IMG/VR virus record: IMGVR_UViG_3300032160_001545
Location: 1-27,093 of that record
Strand: one strand, 5' to 3'
Length of the DNA: 27,093 nt
From: a virus
Positions within the stretch are counted from its first letter, which is position 1; the number at the start of each line of letters is the position of its first letter. Under the pieces are notes generated by a model. It saw only the letters and a program-made list of their open reading frames with translations, had not been told where the DNA came from and ran no database searches. Positions 21,725-27,093 of this stretch are shown here, in pieces. A program made the translations under genes and the position numbers.

Positions 21725-22660
21725 TTAGCGCGTCAACGCCAGTTCCGGCCCGCTGGTTAAAATCGTGGGCCACTCCCGCACCCGTAGACTCTCGGGCCAC
21801 TCGGAAGGATCGCCGCCCTTGCGATCCTTGATTGGCAGCGCTGGACAGTGCAGCAGTGTTTCAGAACCCAATATCGGGGTAATCCAACGTTTCGGGCAGC
21901 TCCCCACCTGTTTCATGAAGAACGGCACGCCGGCAGCCTTGCACTGCTCTCGCAGGGATTCGGCCCAGGCCAGGTTGAATGGTCGCGCCTGTGAGCCGGA
22001 TTCGCCGCCGCAGATGATCCAGTTGAGTTTGGTGCACCACAGAGAAATCCCGGCCGCGGCTTCCAAGTTTACCGCCTCGAGCATTGGCTCGACGCTGGCC
22101 CCACGCATCGCCGCCGGTGTCTGAAGCAGCAACGGCATCTCTACGTCCGCATCTTTCTGTCGGCCGAAGGATGCCATCTCGATCACGTTGGGCAAGGGCC
22201 ACGGGCCATCGACGGCACCGAGCACGTTGCGCTTTGTTGTCGGGTGTCTCAGAAACAGCTTTCGCTGATCACTCCGCTTGGTGAGCACAATGTAAAAGTG
22301 CTGAGGAGTCGCCGCCATCACCGAATAGATCTGATCGACCCATGCCCACGGCACCTCTTGGCTGTACAGGTCCGTCATGGAGCACGGGAACACTTTCCGC
22401 GGTTGCTTCCAGTGCAGGGGTTGCTGCAAAGTCTTTTCATCCAAAAAGTATTCGACCAGGGGAAGTTTGTCCGCAGCGTAGGGCACGCCGTTGCCGTGGC
22501 GGCCCCGGTTGGTGCCGGCTACGATGTTTTGGTGCTCGGCGTAGCAGTTGCGGCAGGCATCATTCACCTTGACGCAGTGCCAGCCCACTTTGCCGTCAGA
22601 GCGGCGCCGGGCTCGGATCGGGTTCCATGTGGCATCGGTCCACTCGATCTTTGTGCTCAC
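21725..22660 (-). CDS. DUF5131 / phage Gp37-Gp68 family protein, 311 aa
   Basis: GTG 22660 overlaps the preceding TGA. The N-terminus has the family signature I-E-W-T-D-A-T-W-N-P, with a C29..C36-x-x-C39-Y-A cysteine cluster. Later come V-F-P-C-S-M-T-D-L-Y, H-F-Y-I-V-L-T-K-R, G-A-S-V-E-P-M-L, W-I-I-C-G-G-E-S-G, and V-P-F-F-M-K-Q-V-G. These match the radical-SAM-like DUF5131 proteins common in phages and mobile elements, whose substrate is unknown. Length is normal for the family. It lies downstream of a DNA methyltransferase and an HNH nuclease, consistent with nucleic-acid modification, but the context does not prove it. Confidence 0.85.
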   Translation of the reverse strand: MSTKIEWTDATWNPIRARRRSDGKVGWHCVKVNDACRNCYAEHQNIVAGTNRGRHGNGVPYAADKLPLVEYFLDEKTLQQPLHWKQPRKVFPCSMTDLYSQEVPWAWVDQIYSVMAATPQHFYIVLTKRSDQRKLFLRHPTTKRNVLGAVDGPWPLPNVIEMASFGRQKDADVEMPLLLQTPAAMRGASVEPMLEAVNLEAAAGISLWCTKLNWIICGGESGSQARPFNLAWAESLREQCKAAGVPFFMKQVGSCPKRWITPILGSETLLHCPALPIKDRKGGDPSEWPESLRVREWPTILTSGPELALTR

Positions 22661-22761
22661 GAAATCCTCATTCCGAGCCAACCGCGCCGGTTCCAACCGT
22701 AGTGATTAAGCCAATATTTGATGTGGTCAAATTGATGTCTGGAATTGTTTTCCAAGTTCAT
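22657..22761 (-). CDS. 34-aa peptide between coupled genes
   Basis: ATG at 22761 overlaps the preceding TGA (TGATG) and the stop overlaps the GTG of the DUF5131 gene (GTGA). The peptide is polar and aromatic (NSRHQFDHIKYWLNHYGWNR) with a basic end. The double overlap is the main support. It could be a short real protein or simply a translated linker that couples its neighbours. Confidence 0.5.
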   Translation of the reverse strand: MNLENNSRHQFDHIKYWLNHYGWNRRGWLGMRIS

Positions 22762-22931
22762 CACTGTGCTGCCCTCGCTTCTTGTTGCTCTTCTCGGCGC
22801 ACCGCACGCTCGGCCATCCACTCGGCGCTTTGTCGTTCCATGTTGCCCAGAAATTCCATGATCGCCGCTCGCTCTTCAAAGGCTTCGCGCCAGATCTCGG
22901 GCCAATCGGAGCGCTTCAGGGGAAGAGTCAT
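22761..22931 (-). CDS. 56-aa charged helical protein
   Basis: ATG 22931 lies in the ATGA at the end of the methyltransferase gene and the stop is TGATG with the next peptide. The product is a single charged helix rich in Glu, Arg and Ala (WPEIWREAFEERAAIMEFLG, AEWMAERAVRREEQQEARAA), likely coiled coil. No family is recognised. The borders and the amphipathic pattern make it credible. Confidence 0.6.
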   Translation of the reverse strand: MTLPLKRSDWPEIWREAFEERAAIMEFLGNMERQSAEWMAERAVRREEQQEARAAQ

Positions 22932-23565
22932 AGTTGCCGTGCTTCTCGATCGACGTCACTCTCGGGATCCACCGGACCAAAAGGTAAGTGGTTCGTTTCG
23001 TTGAGCCAGCGGTTGTATTTCACGGCCGGCCCGTGCGTGAAGTGATTAACCGGGCGCCACTTTGGCAAGGTCGGCGTCAAAAACTGCAGCACGCGGATCT
23101 CGCAGTAATCGCCGACTCGGACCATGAACGAATTGCGCAACCGCAAAAACTTGTAGCTCGATATCCACAACGGTGCAAACCAGACCACCTCCTTGCGGGC
23201 AATATAGGCTGCGTTCATCAGTAACGGCCGCACCGTCGAAGGACCGAGCGCCAGGTAGGGCGGATAAGGCGGATCCAGAATCACCACATCGACACTCGAC
23301 TCGGCAAACGGCGGAAGAAACGCATCGCCAATGACCGTGGGACGCACGCGCGGATCGATATCGAGCTTTATGCCAAACGTCGCCTTCCCACCAAAAAGAT
23401 GAAGAACGGAATTCGCGGCATAGCGTTCTCGCAAGTAGCGCTCGACCTGTGGCGGAAACGACCATTTTTCGCCGCGGGGAACATTGAGATTGCCGCACCA
23501 AAATAGCTCAATCGGGTCTCGGGTCCTACGCTTAGGAAAGTACGGATCCAGATTTTTTTCCTCAA
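22928..23565 (-). CDS. DNA N6-adenine/N4-cytosine methyltransferase, start disturbed (about 207-212 aa)
   Basis: The core is a class I SAM-dependent fold: a motif I region V-L-H-L-F-G-G, a D-I-D strand, then V-D-V-V-I-L-D-P-P-Y-P-P-Y, the DPPY catalytic motif of amino-methyltransferases. It lacks an obvious target-recognition insert and is short for its class. No ATG, GTG or TTG opens the sensible part of the frame. A TTG at 23565-23563 sits in the TTGA overlap with the preceding stop, but it reads into this frame only if the A7 run (23552-23558) had one more A. CTG 23551 is the in-frame alternative. It probably protects viral DNA or modifies the host; no matching restriction nuclease is evident other than the HNH gene upstream. 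Confidence 0.75.
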
Positions 23566-23864
23566 ATCTCCCACCCGTCCATCGTGACCCACTCGCCCAG
23601 GGCGTGCAGCAGGAATTCCGGCACGTACTTCTGATTTTTGTTGGCGTGCACCCAGGCCACAATCCGCCGATCTTGGTGCCAGTACTGCTCGGGCACGTGC
23701 AGGTCCGCCACGAACTTTTCAAACTCTGTCGGCCCATTCACCGGCTGCAGCACCAGGGCAAAGGGTGTGCCGTGGGACCAACCGTGCGGGTTGTAGTTCA
23801 CCGCGCTCGGCGTGGAGAAGGTTCGCCGGTGCAGTGGGGTGCGATTGCCGCGGTTGCCGTTCAT
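23562..23864 (-). CDS. 100-aa protein of unknown function
   Basis: The start is the ATG of ATGA with the preceding stop. The product is soluble and aromatic-rich, with FEKFVADLHVPEQYWHQDRR and WVHANKNQKYVPEFLLHALG as likely helices. It has no cysteines and no membrane segment. Its stop lies in the TTGA just ahead of the methyltransferase. I do not recognise it. Confidence 0.65.
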   Translation of the reverse strand: MNGNRGNRTPLHRRTFSTPSAVNYNPHGWSHGTPFALVLQPVNGPTEFEKFVADLHVPEQYWHQDRRIVAWVHANKNQKYVPEFLLHALGEWVTMDGWEI

Positions 23865-24106
23865 GACGGATATTGCCTCGCAGCGGTTCTGCCGTGATCG
23901 GAAGTTTCCGAGCCGGGAAGTGAGTTGACAGGTTCAAGTGGAAGCGCATCCTGCCCGCTGAGAACGTCATCGGTCGCAGTTGCGAGCGCGTTTTCGAGCT
24001 TCTTTTTACGGTCCTTCCACTCGGTCATGTACTCTTCTTTTTCGCGCTCCAATTGCTCGAGCCCGCGCACGATGGTTGCGAGATATTTTGCTTTTTCCTC
24101 GCTCAC
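23861..24106 (-). CDS. 81-aa coiled-coil protein
   Basis: GTG 24106 (GTGA) overlaps the true end of the HNH gene. The first 45 residues form a highly charged amphipathic helix (LEQLEREKEEYMTEWKDRKK) typical of a coiled coil. The C-terminal 35 are polar and probably disordered. No enzymatic motif is seen. Its exact overlap with stop 24103-24105 is used as evidence for where the HNH reading frame ends. Confidence 0.65.
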   Translation of the reverse strand: MSEEKAKYLATIVRGLEQLEREKEEYMTEWKDRKKKLENALATATDDVLSGQDALPLEPVNSLPGSETSDHGRTAARQYPS

Positions 24107-24532
24107 TTGAGCCTCCAGTAAAGTTCGAGCAGCCAGTCACACTCGCTCATGCTCAACATCTGCCCCCGCTTGCGGATCACCTGCAGGCGGTTCATCTCCA
24201 GCAACTCTTCGTCGCTCAGCCGCGAATTGTGGGCCAGGGTGCCGAGCCCGGTGACAGTCGAAGCAACTCCACTTGACGTTGTTTTCTTCGTCGGATCCGC
24301 CGCGGGCTCGGTGCAACTCGTGGTAGAGTTCGCCGTGGTGCCATCCATCCCAGGGTGCAACCGCATTGCAGCGCTCACCGGCTTTTTCAATTTCGCACCG
24401 CCCCTCAGCTCGGAAATAGATCTGCAGTCGGAATTCCGTCATGTCCCGGCCGGCCAACCGTACGCGGCCGTTTTTCCAGACCCTCGAAACCTTGCGCGCG
24501 TTCCGACGCCAGGAAAACCGGGAACGCTTCAC
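24103..24532 (-). pseudogene. HNH endonuclease, frameshifted near its C-terminus
   Basis: GTG 24532 (GTGA) starts the gene. Zinc ligands C46 and C55, then H-E-L-H (71-74) with G-G-S-D-E-E-N-N-V-K and C90-F-D-C93-H94, form a complete beta-beta-alpha-metal HNH domain that cuts DNA. After R-A-R-H-P-G the frame runs into a low-quality tail ending at 24137. In the +1 frame a natural helix continues (HNSRLSDEELLEMNRLQVIR, then MSECDWLLELYWRLK) to TGA 24103-24105, which the next gene overlaps. One surplus base at GGG 24231-24233 explains the break; the repaired length is about 142 residues. A separate 30-residue ORF from ATG 24195 is the alternative. The catalytic domain is intact either way. Confidence 0.82.
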
Positions 24533-24843
24533 GGCTTCTGCCCTTGGTGGAATCCATCGCCATCATCGGTAAAGCCTCGAGCCACGCCGCCGTACATGTG
24601 CGACGTCACCGCCTTGCAGGACAGACACCGCAATCTCACATCCTCATTCCCCGTGATGGTGACGGGCGGCGCTTTCTCGCCCCACTGCCGCACCGTTTCA
24701 CACGCCCGACAGATCCAGAGTTGCGCACCGCCGAAGATCGGCCGCTTCTCCGTGGCCCACTTCGGAAAGCCAGATCGCGCCGTCTCCACACTCTCGCGGG
24801 CCGCGGCATACAGTTGCATCGACTTGGAAAACTCGCCGCTCAT
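24529..24843 (-). CDS. 104-aa zinc-ribbon protein
   Basis: The gene starts at the ATG of ATGA and is followed by the HNH gene in GTGA. An N-terminal helix (KSMQLYAAARESVETARSGF) precedes a two-knuckle ribbon: W-I-C-R-A-C-E-T and, about 25 residues on, L-R-C-L-S-C-K-A. The ribbon probably binds one zinc and contacts nucleic acid or protein. No catalytic residues are apparent. It is one of several zinc-binding products in this leftward block. Confidence 0.68.
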   Translation of the reverse strand: MSGEFSKSMQLYAAARESVETARSGFPKWATEKRPIFGGAQLWICRACETVRQWGEKAPPVTITGNEDVRLRCLSCKAVTSHMYGGVARGFTDDGDGFHQGQKP

Positions 24844-25157
24844 ATAAACAGCCTCACGTCGTAGGACACTGACACGTCACACGCTCGGATAGGGAATCCG
24901 TCGCTCTCGAGCCGTTGCAGCGCTGTCCGCGCCGACACGCCAAAATGCTCCACGATGAACTGCAGCAAGCGAGTCGTTTGCACGCGATCGAAGCGCTCAA
25001 GATCCAGGCTGTACGCTTCCGTCAGTTCGCCGCCGAGTTCGACTGCAAACGGTTTCGAGTTCGAGAGTGGCACCTCATCGGCGCCAAGAATGCCAAACCA
25101 ATCGGGATAACGTGGCGAGGACTTTACGAGGTGGGCCATCCACAGTTTGCGGCTCAT
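24840..25157 (-). CDS. 105-aa protein of unknown function
   Basis: I place the start at ATG 25157 in ATGA rather than at the upstream ATG 25223, which would run deep into the preceding gene. The first half contains strands (WFGILGADEVPLSNSKPFAV). The second is helical (TTRLLQFIVEHFGVSARTAL) with a possible helix-turn-helix shape, ending in a strand (VSVSYDVRLFI). I recall similar C-terminal patterns in uncharacterised phage proteins. No function is assigned. Confidence 0.65.
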   Translation of the reverse strand: MSRKLWMAHLVKSSPRYPDWFGILGADEVPLSNSKPFAVELGGELTEAYSLDLERFDRVQTTRLLQFIVEHFGVSARTALQRLESDGFPIRACDVSVSYDVRLFI

Positions 25158-25342
25158 CGGGCGTACCACTCTTTCGCGCGGCGTGCCTGTAACGCGAGAG
25201 ATCGGCACTGCAGGCAGTCGCAATCAACGCGAGCCACGTCGGCCCGGTGTCCGCAATTGCGGCAGTAAACTCTTGTGCGGCCGCACGGGATCTCGTTCGC
25301 CTCGTGACACCACGAACAGGACACACTAAACACTGCGCTCAT
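25154..25342 (-). CDS. 62-aa double zinc-knuckle protein
   Basis: Starting at ATG 25342 (ATGA), the product has S-C-S-W-C-H, Y-C-R-N-C-G-H and D-C-D-C-L-Q-C in succession, then a basic helix (RSLALQARRAKEWYAR). This is enough for one ribbon plus an extra knuckle. The layout suggests a small nucleic-acid-binding or adaptor protein. The longer upstream reading of this frame would overlap the preceding membrane peptide gene and is rejected. Confidence 0.65.
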   Translation of the reverse strand: MSAVFSVSCSWCHEANEIPCGRTRVYCRNCGHRADVARVDCDCLQCRSLALQARRAKEWYAR

Positions 25343-25428
25343 CGAACCCCCAGCAACCAACCGACCCACATACCAAAGGCCAGCAACAGCGCACAGGCCA
25401 TCACCAGTTCAAGTTTTTCCTCGATCAC
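25339..25428 (-). CDS. 29-aa single-pass membrane peptide
   Basis: GTG 25428 overlaps the preceding TGA (GTGA) and the stop overlaps the next ATG (ATGA). The peptide is one acidic turn (VIEEKLEL) followed by the hydrophobic helix VMACALLLAFGMWVGWLLGV. It is too short to find by length-based gene calling, but its borders are exact. It may be a membrane micro-protein acting early in infection. Confidence 0.55.
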   Translation of the reverse strand: MIEEKLELVMACALLLAFGMWVGWLLGVR

Positions 25429-25910
25429 AGGCTGTACCCGTCTTTCTTCCCCGGCGGCGCGTAGGGGCCATTCGGCGAGTCTCGGTATCCGACGGCGAGT
25501 TGCAACTGCTTCGGCCCGTTGCCCTCCGGTTGACTCGAGCGCCGCTCCCCGAATTCCGGCACGGGTTCGTCCGCGATGCCGTCTTGCTTGCCGAAAATTT
25601 CTTCGCGGTCCGCCTCGGTCAGTTCCGCGAGCAGGAGATCCCGCACGATCCGGTGCTCTTCGTGAGGCACGGCGCCGATCGCCTCGAGCTTGAGCCACAG
25701 ATCCGAGATCCGGCGGAATGTGGTCATGTGCCCGTAGATTCCCTGATCCAGTCCGCCGACGCCGTAGCCGTTCGCCCCAAACCAGCGCACCCCATCACGG
25801 AGCGGACAGAACATGTCCGCCAGGATGCACAGCTTTTCCTCGCGACTGAGATCCTTGATGGAGTAGCGCAAGGCCAAGCGGGCCAGGGCGAGTTTGTTGA
25901 CCTTAGCCAC
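25425..25910 (-). CDS. 161-aa protein of unknown function
   Basis: GTG 25910 overlaps the end of the preceding gene by eight bases. The N-terminal two-thirds are helical (LALARLALRYSIKDLSREEK, FRRISDLWLKLEAIG, HRIVRDLLLAELTEADREEI) with an aromatic, Gly-rich loop (WFGANGYGVGG). The C-terminal 40 residues are polar and Pro/Gly-rich, probably disordered. No membrane segment or Cys motif is present. No family is recognised. Confidence 0.68.
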   Translation of the reverse strand: MAKVNKLALARLALRYSIKDLSREEKLCILADMFCPLRDGVRWFGANGYGVGGLDQGIYGHMTTFRRISDLWLKLEAIGAVPHEEHRIVRDLLLAELTEADREEIFGKQDGIADEPVPEFGERRSSQPEGNGPKQLQLAVGYRDSPNGPYAPPGKKDGYSL

Positions 25911-26232
25911 GGGCTCTCGCTTTCACGCAGATGGGGAATTCACTATCACGCACGCCGAAATGTTCGTCGGCTTCCTCGCCCGCCATAAAGACTTCGCCGC
26001 AGTGGTAGCACCGATACTCGAGGTGTTTCTCGACAACATGCCGGGCCATTCGCAGAGGGTTGTGTCGGCACTCATCGTGAAAGCAATCATCACAGGCGCA
26101 TTCGACACCGAACTGCTTAAGGTTCCGCTGCGCCGTCTGTAGTTCTTCAATCGCGTCGTCGTAATCCTCCGGCGTGAGTGGCAACGTGCGATAGATCGTG
26201 CCAATGCACTTTCGCGGAGTCTCGTAGCTCAC
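25903..26232 (-). CDS. Zinc-finger protein, 109 aa
   Basis: GTG 26232 sits in GTGA with the preceding stop. After a helical N-terminus (LTPEDYDDAIEELQTAQRNL) the protein has C-A-C-D-D-C-F-H-D-E-C-R-H. It then has a C2H2-like unit, Y-R-C-Y-H-C-G-E-V-F-M followed by D-E-H-F-G. Both could bind zinc. A regulatory or nucleic-acid-binding role in the early block is plausible but not shown. Confidence 0.68.
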   Translation of the reverse strand: MSYETPRKCIGTIYRTLPLTPEDYDDAIEELQTAQRNLKQFGVECACDDCFHDECRHNPLRMARHVVEKHLEYRCYHCGEVFMAGEEADEHFGVRDSEFPICVKARARG

Positions 26233-26765
26233 GCCCGCACCCCCACGACGTTCGTGTACTTATCTTTGTGCACCACGTAGAGCACGGCCTCTTGCTTCAG
26301 GCGGGCAGCGATCCAAGGGAAGAGGGTTTCATCGAAGCAGCTCGCCTCGATATAACCGCGGCCGCGCGAAGGCCACATGATTTTCAGCCGCGGGCGGCCG
26401 TCGGCGAGATCCTTGCGCTCGATCCGCGTCGGCGTCACAGTAATTTGTTCGACGGCTTCGCGGTTGAACTTGTCGACCGACCATCGGACGGTTTCAGCTT
26501 GCGCAGTGCGTTCCGGCTTGTCACTGCTCGGTGTCCGTCCTGAAACTCCACCAGGCAGGAGTTCCGCTTGCCGCGGACCAGCACCCGGCAGCTCTGATTT
26601 TTTCGGCCCATTCGATTCCAGCGGTACACGTAGATTTGCATCCGGCACCCACTCATTCACGAGGCGATCAAAGAGCGCAGACGCGCCCGGAAAACTCACT
26701 GCCACGAACGATCCAAGCGAGCTTAGTATGAGTCGTCGCTCTGCCGCGCTCAGTTCAAATTTCAT
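26229..26765 (-). CDS. OB-fold-like protein, possible single-strand binding, 178 aa
   Basis: I place the start at ATG 26765 in ATGA; the longer reading from 26840 overlaps the membrane peptide gene. A helical N-terminus (LSAAERRLILSSLGSFVAVS) is joined by a Pro/Ser-rich linker to a C-terminal domain of about 65 residues with five strands (AVEQITVTPTRIERK, RPRLKIMWPSRGRGYIEAS, AVLYVVHKDKYTNVVGVRA). The pattern 'F..L.P.I...L......L.V..K.KY.NVVGV' resembles OB-fold nucleic-acid-binding domains. A single-stranded DNA-binding role is an inference from pattern alone. Confidence 0.6.
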   Translation of the reverse strand: MKFELSAAERRLILSSLGSFVAVSFPGASALFDRLVNEWVPDANLRVPLESNGPKKSELPGAGPRQAELLPGGVSGRTPSSDKPERTAQAETVRWSVDKFNREAVEQITVTPTRIERKDLADGRPRLKIMWPSRGRGYIEASCFDETLFPWIAARLKQEAVLYVVHKDKYTNVVGVRA

Positions 26766-26875
26766 CGCCCCAAGCCTCCATGCTTCCCCGAACCCACGTG
26801 CACAATCGCAAGCAAGCCAGCGAACACGAACACCCCGCACGCCACGCCCAACCCAAAAACGCCCAGCCAGTTCAC
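26762..26875 (-). CDS. 37-aa single-pass membrane peptide
   Basis: GTG 26875 overlaps the stop of the Fis-type gene (GTGA) and its own stop overlaps the next ATG (ATGA). The peptide is a Gly/Val/Ala-rich hydrophobic helix (LGVFGLGVACGVFVFAGLLA) with a polar, Gly-rich tail. A longer in-frame reading exists, but its first part is out-of-frame sequence of the Fis-type gene. The function is unknown. Confidence 0.55.
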   Translation of the reverse strand: MNWLGVFGLGVACGVFVFAGLLAIVHVGSGKHGGLGR

Positions 26876-27093
26876 CGCTTCACATCCCATTCCTTGAGCC
26901 ATCGGTACAGCGTGGTTTTGCTGACGCCCAGCGCTTTCGCCGCTTGAAACGCATTCCCGTTGAAGTGCGACAGGCAAAACAAAACGTGCGATTTGATGAT
27001 TCGATCGAGTGCCCAGACGAGCGGCGCCGCTTCGGAGGAATAGGAAGCGGGCCGCTCTTCGGGTGTCTCCGCGGCTTGTCGACTTAAGAGTGA
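26872..27093 (-). CDS. Fis-type helix-turn-helix regulator, 5' end outside the window
   Basis: The frame is open to the window edge, leaving 73 C-terminal residues with no start codon. They hold a helix (LVWALDRIIKSHVLFCLSHF) and then N-G-N-A-F-Q-A-A-K-A-L-G-V-S-K-T-T-L-Y-R-W-L-K-E-W. This is a textbook Fis/NtrC-type HTH with the conserved A-A..L-G-V-S..T-L-Y-R-x-L. Whether an AAA+ domain precedes it cannot be seen. As the first gene of the leftward block it is well placed to regulate it. It shares only the fold with the 7144-7413 product. Confidence 0.82.
   Translation of the reverse strand, partial: SLLSRQAAETPEERPASYSSEAAPLVWALDRIIKSHVLFCLSHFNGNAFQAAKALGVSKTTLYRWLKEWDVKR

Noticed and set aside
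24103-24390. 95-residue ORF as an independent gene from its first ATG
   Set aside because: Its first half is the out-of-frame copy of the HNH domain; only the part after about 24230 is protein-like and is better explained as the displaced HNH C-terminus.
1-27093. Alternative genetic code with TGA as sense codon, suggested by the in-frame TGA at 8335
   Set aside because: TGA is the shared stop in many ATGA and GTGA gene overlaps throughout the window, so it is a normal stop here.
1-27093. Terminal repeats or circular overlap between the two window ends
   Set aside because: The first and last 30 bases do not match in direct or inverted orientation by eye, so circularity cannot be claimed.

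Overview
The window reads as a compact, high-GC viral or proviral segment. It is probably from a virus of an acidobacterium. That host guess rests on remembered similarity of the secreted fibre-like protein (13979-17803), with its N-terminal 'VSGTITDPNGLPYANGT' module and internal 'TGVPFIC..GN' repeats, to acidobacterial secreted proteins; no search was possible. No rRNA, tRNA, CRISPR array or housekeeping gene was seen. No terminase, portal, tail tube, tape measure, polymerase or replication initiator was recognised.

The layout is two convergent blocks that meet at 17.8 kb, where their stop codons overlap. The left block (1-17803, + strand) looks structural and lytic. It starts with a run of proteins with C-terminal membrane anchors (1-3820), followed by small Cys-rich proteins and a 480-residue protein with repeated Asn-Pro motifs (3817-6314). 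Next come a 224-residue protein of unknown role, a Fis-type HTH, a 51-residue Arg/Lys/Ala-rich protein and a hydrophobic membrane protein (6468-8163). Four beta-rich candidate capsid or vertex proteins follow (8362-10845). The block ends with secreted or lipoprotein gene products, small membrane proteins, a membrane-anchored lytic transglycosylase and the 1274-residue secreted fibre or adhesin (10851-17803).

The right block (27093-17800, - strand) looks early or regulatory plus packaging. In transcription order it holds a Fis-type HTH cut by the window edge, several micro-proteins, zinc-ribbon proteins, an OB-fold-like protein, an HNH nuclease, a DNA methyltransferase, a DUF5131 (phage Gp37/Gp68) protein, a secreted beta-propeller, a serine recombinase, a HerA/FtsK-type ATPase and a final zinc-ribbon protein.

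Genes are packed almost without gaps. Most starts overlap the preceding stop as ATGA, GTGA, TTGA or TGATG. This pattern fixes many starts and exposes several short genes. It also shows that five genes are interrupted by apparent one-base indels at homopolymer runs.

Working hypothesis: a HerA/FtsK-type ATPase, many single-pass membrane proteins, a membrane-bound transglycosylase, short beta-rich structural proteins and no tailed-phage hallmark genes together fit a tailless, membrane-containing dsDNA virus. The analogy is to PRD1-, P23-77- or FLiP-type viruses, but in a lineage I cannot name. Both ends are open, so replication genes may lie outside the window.
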